Source: an uncultured Alteromonadaceae bacterium (GTDB lineage: Bacteria > Pseudomonadota > Gammaproteobacteria > Enterobacterales > Alteromonadaceae). Taken from it: a stretch of 64,000 nucleotides of DNA. Positions 46,655 through 55,012 of the stretch are shown here, piece after piece. Position numbers and translations under genes: made by a program. The stretch covers positions 97,261 to 161,260 of the forward strand of contig CAJXMO010000010.1 in assembly GCA_913056495.1 (NCBI GenBank), written 5' to 3'. The notes beneath the pieces are model-generated. The model saw only the letters and a list, made by a program, of their open reading frames with translations, was not told where the DNA came from and did no database searches. Every line of letters starts with the position of its first letter. The first letter of the stretch is position 1.

Positions 46655-48772
46655 TTACCAGTCTTTTTGTATACAGTCTCGTAAATAATATTGCTGCCCA
46701 TTTAACATACTTTTTAAAGTAGCCTGAATACTAATTGGATGCTGAGATAAGTTTTCAGCGGCTGCTTTATTTTTTATATCGTCAAAATCCAATACATCGC
46801 CAAACGTTCGTTCGTCGATACAAGCATATGGGCCATTAGATGAATCACTTCCACAATAACCAATTATTTCAGCGACCCTTATAATTCCATTTTCTTCTTT
46901 CAGTATATCTGTAATTACTTTAGAAGCGCACTCGCTAGAGGAGTGCTTAAGACCAAAGAAAATATGTGACTCGAGATGGTTATCTAAAAACATTTTTTGG
47001 TGTAAAGCTTTAATTGCTACAGACTGGAACGCTTTTTCAAGTTCTGACAATTTTTCAACCGATATCCAATGTTTTCCACCTCCTCTGTGCTGCTCGCGTA
47101 ATTTTCGCAAAATATCTGTAGACACAGGAGCATTTTCAACTCTTTTAATCATTTTTTCTATTAACTCTGCTTTATTTTTATGTTCAGAAATAACGTTAAT
47201 CGTTAACCATATTAATTCTCTAAAAGGATCTCTCGAAAAAATGCCGTAATTACTTTCCATAGAATTTTTGAGTCTATGGGAGTCTAAAAATATAGTGCAA
47301 ATCGAAACTAGAATATCGAAACTGTCATCGCGAAATTGGGATGAATAATTGTTCATCATTTCAAAAAAACGCTCTTCATATTCAGTATCAACAACCGTTT
47401 TCAAAAATTCAATACGGTCTGTTAACCCGTGAATAAAATTTAAAGCTTCTTGATCTGAAAGAAAATTTTTGGGAGTCATGTAATGGAGTGCAATATATAA
47501 CCTTTGGGGCGCAGATACTCTCCCTGCGGCATCTGTACTCGCAGTCGAAAAATGGTCGAAGCCACTTGGGTTAATTTTTGGAAAAATTACTTCGAGTATT
47601 CCTTTAATTAATTTTCTATCTCGTGGTTCTATAGTTTCAAGTAACTGTTTTCGCTCATTTTGAAGTGGATTATCTGTTTCATCAAACTCATCGGCAAACC
47701 CTGCTCTTTGTTTTGTTAAGCCTGTTAACAAATAAGCTTCAGGAACCTTTTTTAGGTGTTCATATATTTTGGCAGCTTTAGTAGCAATAATTGAAAGGGC
47801 GAACAAATCTGCAAAGCATACCTGCCCTTCAACTTGTTCCAAAACAAATCGTAAGTGATTGAAAAACCTTTTAAGTTCTCGCGGATTTTTTATTAACTGT
47901 TTAAAATATCGATGGTAAACCCAACTTAACCTTTCATCGTCTCTTTCAAAAACATTTGTTAAATTTTTTTCACTTAAGTTAGTTAATTCTACTTGAGCCA
48001 ATTCATTTATCCCTTCATCACTTATTATTGGTAATGGGACTCTTAGTTGCACAATTTTATTTATATACTCGAAAGCGTTCTCTATACTATTTTTTTCTAA
48101 TACAGAAACTAAGTATTTTGAATCAAATGCCAATAAAAATGACGTCCCCGTAAAATCAGCGACAGCTTTAACGAGCCTAAGAACTTGAAATGTTTCAGAT
48201 GGTGTAAGCCTATCAATATCATCTATTATTACTACAATAGGTTCTTTGATTTTCGCAATTGCTTTGCCAACCTTTTGCTTCTTACCTAATAAATCAAGTT
48301 TTTTTAACCCAGCAATATCTTTGGTTGCTTTTCCAAGTTTAGAGAACACTTTCTCAGTTATTGAAGCCCATGGCTCCGCACCAGGTACTAATTTAGCGAC
48401 TCCAAATAAACTTGAATAGGAAATTAATTCTTCTGCGGCACGAGCTGCTGCTTTAGAGTTATCCGTAATGTTTAATTGATAAGAAAATTGCAATAAAAAA
48501 TCTTGAATTAAAGATTCAGGCTTCCCTGCTAACCAAGGGTTGTACTCAACAATGATTGAGCTCGGTGCTCTCTCTTTTATGGCCCTTTTCACTAAATTTA
48601 TGACGGAAGTTTTGCCATACCCCCATTCACCTTCTAACGAAATAGTTAAACAGTCTTCCGAGTAATCCAACAACAGAACATTTGCTAAATTGCTTGCAAA
48701 ATTACTTCTATTTAATAAATCAGGATCTTGATCACTTCCCTTTATAGGTTGATCGTTATGGTATTTGCTCAT
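46655..48772 (-). CDS. KAP-family P-loop NTPase
   Basis: The 705 residues open with the KAP NTPase domain. The Walker A site is GEWGYGKTS (48-56), a WL motif follows (EYNPWLAGKPESL), and the Walker B site is VVIIDDIDRLTP (180-191), followed by LLAFDSKYL. The C-terminal 350 residues are helical with no domain I recognise. I see no transmembrane segments between the Walker motifs, so this looks like a soluble member. KAP NTPases include the phage exclusion protein PifA and parts of defence systems, so a defence role is plausible but not shown. Codon usage is clearly A+T-richer than its neighbours. REP-like repeats flank it. Confidence 0.88.
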   Translation of the reverse strand: MSKYHNDQPIKGSDQDPDLLNRSNFASNLANVLLLDYSEDCLTISLEGEWGYGKTSVINLVKRAIKERAPSSIIVEYNPWLAGKPESLIQDFLLQFSYQLNITDNSKAAARAAEELISYSSLFGVAKLVPGAEPWASITEKVFSKLGKATKDIAGLKKLDLLGKKQKVGKAIAKIKEPIVVIIDDIDRLTPSETFQVLRLVKAVADFTGTSFLLAFDSKYLVSVLEKNSIENAFEYINKIVQLRVPLPIISDEGINELAQVELTNLSEKNLTNVFERDDERLSWVYHRYFKQLIKNPRELKRFFNHLRFVLEQVEGQVCFADLFALSIIATKAAKIYEHLKKVPEAYLLTGLTKQRAGFADEFDETDNPLQNERKQLLETIEPRDRKLIKGILEVIFPKINPSGFDHFSTASTDAAGRVSAPQRLYIALHYMTPKNFLSDQEALNFIHGLTDRIEFLKTVVDTEYEERFFEMMNNYSSQFRDDSFDILVSICTIFLDSHRLKNSMESNYGIFSRDPFRELIWLTINVISEHKNKAELIEKMIKRVENAPVSTDILRKLREQHRGGGKHWISVEKLSELEKAFQSVAIKALHQKMFLDNHLESHIFFGLKHSSSECASKVITDILKEENGIIRVAEIIGYCGSDSSNGPYACIDERTFGDVLDFDDIKNKAAAENLSQHPISIQATLKSMLNGQQYYLRDCIQKDW

Positions 48773-49157
48773 TTATTAATTCTCATATTTTAGTTTCGTT
48801 CAACTAATTGAATTTTGATACCGAACAAACTTACTGGAATTTAGGATAAAAATCATTATAAAACAGGTGATTAACTATTAAATCTATTTAGCGTTTTAAC
48901 ATACTTCAAAACTACTGGTTTAACCGAGCAAATCTTGTATTTCGGCGTTCAGCCTTCATAGCTTGATGTAATTGCAAGATAGTAAGTAACGTGTAAACGG
49001 CTTTACTCAATAAGTCGACACCCATTGTGTATATGGTAAAGTCTGCTCCTCTCTCTTTTGAGGCATTTGCCAAAACACAACATAAGTGCGTTAGACTTGA
49101 ACGTCTGCTTATGGCACAAGCCGGGCTAGCAAAATGCTAATCCGATCGCTTACACAC

Positions 49158-49200
49158 CTTTTGGTGGCTTACGCGCCCACGGCGCTAAACCACCCTACGT
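49158..49200. repeat. REP-like palindromic element
   Basis: GGTGG-c-TTA-c-GCGCC pairs with GGCGC-TAA-a-CCACC (49163-49194), followed by CTACG. It is an inverted copy of the element at 46460-46491, with the CGCGCCCAC centre identical on opposite strands. The two bracket the KAP gene. Confidence 0.8.
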
Positions 49201-49283
49201 AAATCATACGAGCCCACACGAGCCACATACAAAGCCCATTTGCATCATGCTGGGGGAAGCCTGATGCTTTTGTCAAAATTAAA

Positions 49284-49318
49284 AGGAAGGCTAGCTTTAT
49301 ATACTCGAATACCTTCCT
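49284..49318 (-). terminator. terminator of the purine catabolism operon
   Basis: On the minus strand AGGAAGG (49312-49318) pairs with CCTTCCT (49284-49290) across a 21-base loop, and the T-rich sequence TTTTAATTTT follows. It lies 28 bases past the puuD stop codon. Confidence 0.7.
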
Positions 49319-49345
49319 GTTAAGTTTATTGCTATTTAGGGGCGG

Positions 49346-50551
49346 TTATTCTGCTTTATTCACCCATACACCAATTAATGCGCGTTCGTCTTCGGTCATT
49401 TTGGTCATATTGGCCAGTGGCATATCTTTAGTTACCACGGCGCGGGTATTGATTAAGCTGGCAAACTGTTTGGCTTGCGCTAAATTATCCAATACAAATC
49501 CAGCCGGTGGGCTTTTAAACATGGCCGATGTTGGATTTTGGCTGTGGCATTCAGTGCATCTGCTTTGAATAATCTGCCAGGCTTGCTGATCACTCACTTC
49601 AACTTGCTGGTGTGCCTGTGCGATGGCCTTACCGGATTGCAAAGTATGCCAAGGGGCGCTGGCAGCCATCACCACAAAAAAGGCGGCAATACCACTGACC
49701 AGTACACCGGGTTTAACAATACCGCGATTTTTTAAGTTAAAGAAATGGCGGATCCACATACCCACAATAAATAGCGCAATTAAAATTAACCAGCCAAATT
49801 CGTGGGCATAAGTGAAGGCAAAATGATTGCTCAGCATAATGAATAAAATCGGTAAAGTGGCATAATTATTATGAATAGAAACCTGCTTGGCAATTAAGCC
49901 AAATTGAGGATCCGGCTGTTTACCTTCTGCAATGGCTTTGACCATTTGTTTCTGGCTGGGCACAATCACATTAAATACATTGCCCGCCATACAGGTACCT
50001 ATTAATGCGCCCACATGAATATAAACGGCACGATCGGCAAAAAAGTGATCTATGCCCCAAGTCCACAGGGTTAAAAAGCTCAGTGCTATGGTTGCAAAGG
50101 CTAAACCATGGTTAATTAAACTGGTTTTACAAATTAAGCGGTAAAATAAATAACCGGTTGCAATGCAGCCTATGGATAAGGCTATCGCACTCATTTGTTC
50201 AAGCGCGGCTTTGCTTGGGTCAATTAAATATACATCGGCACCTACATAATACAGCAGGCTTAATAATAGGGTGCCGGAAATCCAGGTTGAGTAAGCTTCC
50301 CATTTAAACCAGTGCAAATGTTCAGGCATTTTTTCCGGACCAGCTTTGTATTTAGCCACTTCATAAATACCGCCGGCATGAATCGCCCATAAATCTCCCT
50401 GAATGCCTTTGTCTTTTTTCCATTGCGGTGGATTGGTTAAATTATTATCCAGCCAGACAAAATAAAACGACGCGCCAATCCAGGCAATACCAGCCACAAT
50501 ATGAAAATAACGAAACAGCAGGTGGCCAACTTCAAATAAATAAGATTCCAT
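49346..50551 (-). CDS. puuD: urate hydroxylase PuuD, membrane protein with c-type cytochrome domain
   Basis: PuuD oxidises urate to 5-hydroxyisourate, replacing soluble urate oxidase, and is thought to feed electrons into the respiratory chain. The 401 residues give an N-terminal FRYFHIVAGIAWIGASFYF segment and eight to nine hydrophobic helices with histidines suited to metal or haem binding. A C-terminal cytochrome c domain carries CTECH (C332, C335, H336), facing the periplasm. Its start overlaps the guaD stop by one base. This is the last gene of the operon. No other urate oxidase is in the cluster, which supports the role. Confidence 0.93.
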   Translation of the reverse strand: MESYLFEVGHLLFRYFHIVAGIAWIGASFYFVWLDNNLTNPPQWKKDKGIQGDLWAIHAGGIYEVAKYKAGPEKMPEHLHWFKWEAYSTWISGTLLLSLLYYVGADVYLIDPSKAALEQMSAIALSIGCIATGYLFYRLICKTSLINHGLAFATIALSFLTLWTWGIDHFFADRAVYIHVGALIGTCMAGNVFNVIVPSQKQMVKAIAEGKQPDPQFGLIAKQVSIHNNYATLPILFIMLSNHFAFTYAHEFGWLILIALFIVGMWIRHFFNLKNRGIVKPGVLVSGIAAFFVVMAASAPWHTLQSGKAIAQAHQQVEVSDQQAWQIIQSRCTECHSQNPTSAMFKSPPAGFVLDNLAQAKQFASLINTRAVVTKDMPLANMTKMTEDERALIGVWVNKAE

Positions 50552-51900
50552 TAAACTAACTCCTGCTGAGCGGACTCAGCGGTAAAAGAAGAGGGAAAAG
50601 GGTTTGCAGGTGCACCCAGAATATAAGTTTGTTTAATCATTCTGTCGTCACCTAACATCAGGCTGCAAAATAGCCGCTCGTGTAAGTCCTGACATTTAGC
50701 CAAACGAAAACCTAAAAACGGTGTGGGCGCTGTATCAAATACGATAAAGTCCGCTTCACAGCCGGGTAAAAAGTTACCAATGGTGCCTTCTAAATCAAGC
50801 GCCCGGGCGCCGCCTAAAGTGGCTAAATATAAGCCTTTAAATGCGGACATAGTGTGATTTTGTAACTGCTGAATTTTGTAAGCTTCATTATAGGTTTGCA
50901 GCATAGAAAAGCTGGAACCGCCCCCAACATCTGTGCCTAGGCCAACTTTTACGTCATGCTGTTCACATTTAGCTAAGTTGAATAAACCCGAGCCGATAAA
51001 TAAATTGGAGGTCGGGCAGTGCGATATGGCCGCCTCTTTATTTGCCAGGCACTGATATTCGCTTTCGTCTAAATGAATGCCATGAGCAAATACCGAACGT
51101 TTTTTAACTAAACCGGCATTGTCATAAACCGATAAATAATTTGTGGCATCCGGATATAAACTTTTAATCCAGTCACATTCAGCTTTGTTTTCTGATAAAT
51201 GCGTATGCAAATAAACATCCGGATATTCGTTTAATAAATCGCGACATTTAGCCAGTTGCTCAGGGCTGGAAGTAGGCGCAAATCTGGGGGTGATCGCATA
51301 GCTGAGCCGGTCGGTATTGTGCCATTTTTCAATCAGGGCTTTGCTTTCAAGGTAACCCGTTTCGGCGGTATCAGATAAATTATCCGGACAATTTCTGTCC
51401 ATCAGAACTTTACCGGCAATCATTCTTAAATGGCGCTTTTGTGCCTGTTTAAAAAACGCATCAACCGACTCCGGGTGCACAGTGCCAAATACCAAGGCGG
51501 TCGTGGTGCCGTTGTTTAATAGCTCGTTTAAAAATAGTTCGGCAATTTTTTCAGCATAGTCACTGTCATCAAACTGCATTTCGGTTGGAAAGGCGTATTT
51601 TTCCAGCCAGGTTAATAGCTGCTCGCCATAGGCTGCAATCATTTCGGTTTGCGGATAATGAATATGGGTATCAATAAATCCCGGTGTGATTAAATGACCA
51701 CAGTAATCGATAACCTGACAGTCTTCTAAGCTGAGTTTAGGCGCATATTTTTGTTTAAGTTCATCGGCAAAACCGGCTTCAGTAATTTTCCCGTCTTCTA
51801 TTAATAAAGCGCCCGGCGAAAAGTACCTGTGGGCTGTGCCACCTAATTTAGCCGGGTCGCCGACCATATCTAATATATCGCCTAACACTAATTGAATCAT
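50551..51900 (-). CDS. guaD: guanine deaminase
   Basis: GuaD hydrolyses guanine to xanthine and ammonia, feeding the XDH step. The ATG ending at 51900 is preceded by GGGGGAG, and MIQLVLGDILDMVGDP fits the family; a longer frame into uraH is rejected. The 449-residue amidohydrolase has zinc ligands in DTHIHYPQ, the HTHLSENKAEC His pair and the catalytic Asp in GLGTDVGGGSSFSML. The preceding uraH ends one base upstream. Confidence 0.95.
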   Translation of the reverse strand: MIQLVLGDILDMVGDPAKLGGTAHRYFSPGALLIEDGKITEAGFADELKQKYAPKLSLEDCQVIDYCGHLITPGFIDTHIHYPQTEMIAAYGEQLLTWLEKYAFPTEMQFDDSDYAEKIAELFLNELLNNGTTTALVFGTVHPESVDAFFKQAQKRHLRMIAGKVLMDRNCPDNLSDTAETGYLESKALIEKWHNTDRLSYAITPRFAPTSSPEQLAKCRDLLNEYPDVYLHTHLSENKAECDWIKSLYPDATNYLSVYDNAGLVKKRSVFAHGIHLDESEYQCLANKEAAISHCPTSNLFIGSGLFNLAKCEQHDVKVGLGTDVGGGSSFSMLQTYNEAYKIQQLQNHTMSAFKGLYLATLGGARALDLEGTIGNFLPGCEADFIVFDTAPTPFLGFRLAKCQDLHERLFCSLMLGDDRMIKQTYILGAPANPFPSSFTAESAQQELV

Positions 51901-51901
51901 A

Positions 51902-52246
51902 TTAGCTCCCCCGGTAAGTTGAATAGCCAAATGGTGATAGCAGCAGCGGAATATGGTAATGACCCTCATCAATCAGGTTAAAACAAATATCCGCACTGGG
52001 ATAAAATATGGTCTGATTTTGCTTTTGCCAGTATTCGGCCAAATCAAAGCTGAGTTTATAGGTGGCTTTGTCTAACTGTGTTTTAGGGTTCAACCAGTCA
52101 GTAATACGGCCATCTTGATTGGTGATGCCACTGGCCAATAGTTGCCAGCCGCTCTGAACCTGCATGTAAAGCGCAATTTTAATGCCGGAAGCGGGTTGGC
52201 CAATAGCGGTATCCAGTACATGGGTGGTAATAGGGCTGCGACTCAT
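51902..52246 (-). CDS. uraH: 5-hydroxyisourate hydrolase
   Basis: UraH is the transthyretin-like enzyme that hydrolyses 5-hydroxyisourate to OHCU, the step after PuuD. The 114 residues begin with ITTHVLDTAIGQPA and end with the diagnostic tetrapeptide YRGS. The active-site residues of the family (His in THVLD, Arg in GRITDWL, His in HYHIPLLLSP) are in place. It overlaps uraD by four bases. Confidence 0.96.
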   Translation of the reverse strand: MSRSPITTHVLDTAIGQPASGIKIALYMQVQSGWQLLASGITNQDGRITDWLNPKTQLDKATYKLSFDLAEYWQKQNQTIFYPSADICFNLIDEGHYHIPLLLSPFGYSTYRGS

Positions 52247-52755
52247 TCGGCTTCCTCCAATAATTTATTCAATCTTAATGCGGTAATTTTGGCTTGTTCC
52301 TGCGCGGCTATTTCAATTTCAATGGCTTTGTCGTGACGAATTCTGTCTTTTAATATATCAAGCATTTCAGCGGCGCTTTTACCGGTTGCATAAACAATAA
52401 AAATAAAGCCGAATTTGTTCAGGTAATCCTGATTAAGCGCGGCCATTTCTTCAATCACTTGCTCATCTGCCTGCTGCATACCGGACTGTTCATGTCCTGC
52501 CATGGCCGATGTTTTAGCAAACTTAGCTTTTAGCGTTTCAACATTGCCAATTTGTGGATGGGCTTCAAATGCGGCTAAATAATCTGGCGCATTGAGTTTT
52601 TGCCAGATTTTACTGGCCTGCGTATGAAGCTGAGTTAAATCGTCAAACGGACGGGCGCTGATCATTGCATTAATCCAGTTAGGCGCAGCGCAGCAGCTTT
52701 CAAATGCCTGATAGGCTTTGTCTTTGGGTAATACGTTTAATTCAAACAGTTTCAT
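52243..52755 (-). CDS. uraD: OHCU decarboxylase
   Basis: UraD converts 2-oxo-4-hydroxy-4-carboxy-5-ureidoimidazoline to S-allantoin. The 170 residues carry the catalytic His in AAFEAHPQIGNV, the SAMAGHEQSGM loop and the FGFIFIVYATGKSAAEML core. Start and stop overlap allB and uraH by four bases each, so it is tightly coupled with both. Confidence 0.96.
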   Translation of the reverse strand: MKLFELNVLPKDKAYQAFESCCAAPNWINAMISARPFDDLTQLHTQASKIWQKLNAPDYLAAFEAHPQIGNVETLKAKFAKTSAMAGHEQSGMQQADEQVIEEMAALNQDYLNKFGFIFIVYATGKSAAEMLDILKDRIRHDKAIEIEIAAQEQAKITALRLNKLLEEAE

Positions 52756-54113
52756 ATTTTGTCCTTTAATAAAACCTGACCACTGGCCTGACCGACAAAA
52801 TCCTGATTTTGATAAATCACCTGACCGGCCAGCCAGGTGGCATCAATTACACCGTCTACCTGAGTTCCAATATAGGGTGAAATTTTGTGTTTATGATGAA
52901 TACAGTCCGCGGTTATCCGGTAATTGTCATCTGCTGAAAATATGCAAAAATCAGCTTGTTTGCCTACCGCAATTTCACCTTTATGGTTTAAGCCTAGTAG
53001 CTTGGCCGGTTGAGTCGACACTAAATTGGCGATTTCGCTTAAACTAAAGCCGAGTTTTTGCGCTTTGCTCCAAACTAAAGACAATCCAAACTGCAGACCG
53101 GAAATACCGCCCCAAGCGTTTTCTAAATCGCCTGAATCCAGGTTTTTAAGTTGCGGCGTGCAAGGGCTGTGATCCGATACAATGCAATCAATTACCCCGT
53201 CTTTTAAGGCTTGCCAAAGTTTTTGCTGATTGTCTGTTTCACGAATTGGCGGGCAGCATTTATATGTGGCTTTACCATCCGGTATCTCTTCTGCTGCCAA
53301 TACTAAATAATGTGGACAGGTTTCTACTGTTAATTTAAGCCCGGCTGATTTGGCTTGTTTAATCATAGGTAAGGCTGAGGCCGAACTTAAATGCACAATG
53401 TGCGCATGGGGTTTTAAGCCTTCAGATTCGAGCTGTTGCATCACCCGGATAACCATAGCAATGGCATTATTTTCCCAGGACTCGGGACGGGTTTTTAAAA
53501 AGCTCTGATAACTTGAGCCAATACTGGCCGGTTTGTTGTGTTCGGGCTCTAATTCTGCGTGAATAAGATGTGGCAGACCTTTTTCGGCGAGTTTACGCAT
53601 TGCGGCAAGCAATTGTGCTTCGTTCACCGCCTGAAATTCATCTATGCCGGAATGAATGGTAAAAGATTTTACGCCAAATACACCGGCATCCAGTAATGCG
53701 GGCAAATCAGCTAAATTATCTGCGGTTGCACCGCCCCAAAAGCCGGTATCTATCCAGAGCTTATCATCCAGTACGGCTAATTTTTCAGCCAGCGCCTGCT
53801 CGGTTATCGTCACCGGAATACAATTTAGTGGCATATCTATGACGGTTGTAATGCCGCCGGCGCAAGCCGCATGAGTGGCGGTATCAAACCCTTCCCAGTC
53901 AGTGCGGCCGGGTTCATTAACATGAACATGGCTGTCTACCAGACCGGGCAAAATAACTTTGTCTGAATAATCAAATACTTTACTAATGGTATCGCTGATA
54001 TAGTCGTAAGGTTTAATCGCAATAATCATTTTATCCTGCACCAGAATGCTGGCTGATATTTCACCTTCAGGGGTGACCACTCTGTGGCTTTTTAATTGGA
54101 TAATAGGGCTCAT
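52752..54113 (-). CDS. allB: allantoinase
   Basis: AllB opens the allantoin ring to allantoate. I use the ATG ending at 54113 (MSPIIQLKSHRVV), with AGAGGTG upstream; a longer frame would run into xdhC. The 453 residues carry the zinc motif DSHVHVNEPGRTDWEGF, the carboxylated Lys in GVKSFTIHSG, His in LIHAELEPEHN and VHLSSAS, and the catalytic Asp in VSDHSPCTP. No allantoate amidohydrolase follows in this cluster. Confidence 0.95.
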   Translation of the reverse strand: MSPIIQLKSHRVVTPEGEISASILVQDKMIIAIKPYDYISDTISKVFDYSDKVILPGLVDSHVHVNEPGRTDWEGFDTATHAACAGGITTVIDMPLNCIPVTITEQALAEKLAVLDDKLWIDTGFWGGATADNLADLPALLDAGVFGVKSFTIHSGIDEFQAVNEAQLLAAMRKLAEKGLPHLIHAELEPEHNKPASIGSSYQSFLKTRPESWENNAIAMVIRVMQQLESEGLKPHAHIVHLSSASALPMIKQAKSAGLKLTVETCPHYLVLAAEEIPDGKATYKCCPPIRETDNQQKLWQALKDGVIDCIVSDHSPCTPQLKNLDSGDLENAWGGISGLQFGLSLVWSKAQKLGFSLSEIANLVSTQPAKLLGLNHKGEIAVGKQADFCIFSADDNYRITADCIHHKHKISPYIGTQVDGVIDATWLAGQVIYQNQDFVGQASGQVLLKDKI

Positions 54114-55012
54114 AATTTCACCTCTTGTTTTTTTAGGTCCTGCGTGGCGGTGCCCAGCAAAGTTTGCCATTGAATGCCTGACTGGCGGCGTTGGCTGGCT
54201 GGATTCGGTTCAGGTTTGTGACTTTGGTACAGCTCAATCAGTTGGCCGGCTATCGATACGGCAACTTCCATCGGTTGTTTACCTGTTACCTGAGTTAACC
54301 CCACAGGACAGGTCATTTTTGATATTTGGTGTTCACTAACGCCTCTGTGGCTTAAGCGATGGCGAAAGCGTTTTGCTTTAGTTTCTGAGCCAATAACACC
54401 TAACCAGAGTGCATCGTCACGTTTTAAAATGGCCTGTGCCAAGTCAAAATCCAGCTGGTGGTTATGGGTTAAAATTAAAGACGCTTGACCGGGTTGAGCT
54501 TGTCTAACCTGCTCAACCGGATCGTCATCCACAACTTGAGTGACATTCGCAGGCAGGGTTGGCGGGAATAAATCTGCCCGGCTGTCAATCCAGCGGATAT
54601 AAATCGGTAACTGAGCTAAAATCCCGATTAATGCATGTGCCACATGACCAGCGCCATAAATATCTAAATTCAGTTGGGTTGCATGAAAACATTCAAATAA
54701 AATCACAGCACTGCCGCCACAACACTGACCTAAAGTCGCGCCCAGCGGGAAATGTTCAATGACATTATCCTGCTGCGGGCTAGTTAATAATTCACGTGCT
54801 TTTTCAATTGCTTTATATTCGAGATGACCGCCACCTATGGTGTCAAAAATATCCGTTTTTGATACCAGCATTTTGGTGCCACTCGCTCGCGGGGTAGAGC
54901 CGTCTGTACCTAATACGGTCACCAGCACACAAGCTTGCCCGGCTTGTTCCAGTTCAGCCAGAGCCTGTACCCAGGACTGCTGATGGAATCCTTGCGTATT
55001 TTGATTAAGCAT
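54110..55012 (-). CDS. xdhC: xanthine dehydrogenase accessory protein XdhC
   Basis: XdhC binds the molybdenum cofactor, aids its sulfuration and delivers it to XdhB; it is not part of the final enzyme. The 300 residues include the QCCGGSAVILFE cysteine motif used for Moco binding and a Rossmann-like fold with IYGAGHVAHAL, followed by GVIGSETKAKRFRHRL. It overlaps xdhB by eight bases and allB by four. Confidence 0.95.
   Translation of the reverse strand: MLNQNTQGFHQQSWVQALAELEQAGQACVLVTVLGTDGSTPRASGTKMLVSKTDIFDTIGGGHLEYKAIEKARELLTSPQQDNVIEHFPLGATLGQCCGGSAVILFECFHATQLNLDIYGAGHVAHALIGILAQLPIYIRWIDSRADLFPPTLPANVTQVVDDDPVEQVRQAQPGQASLILTHNHQLDFDLAQAILKRDDALWLGVIGSETKAKRFRHRLSHRGVSEHQISKMTCPVGLTQVTGKQPMEVAVSIAGQLIELYQSHKPEPNPASQRRQSGIQWQTLLGTATQDLKKQEVKL

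Larger units (their letters stand above)
48773..49345. other. intergenic region upstream of the KAP gene
   Basis: A 573-base non-coding stretch with several structured segments: a long imperfect hairpin CATAAG...CTTATG with inner AGAC/GTCT (about 49081-49114), the REP-like palindrome at 49163-49194, a GCATCA/TGATGC hairpin (about 49242-49267) and the terminator of the purine operon (49284-49318). The KAP promoter should lie in 48773-48900; I could not define it. No open frame has coding character. Confidence 0.55.

Noticed and set aside
46655..48772. KAP gene as part of a multi-gene defence island
   Set aside because: Both neighbours are housekeeping or metabolic operons; no nuclease, restriction, toxin or integrase gene lies beside it, so only a stand-alone gene can be claimed.
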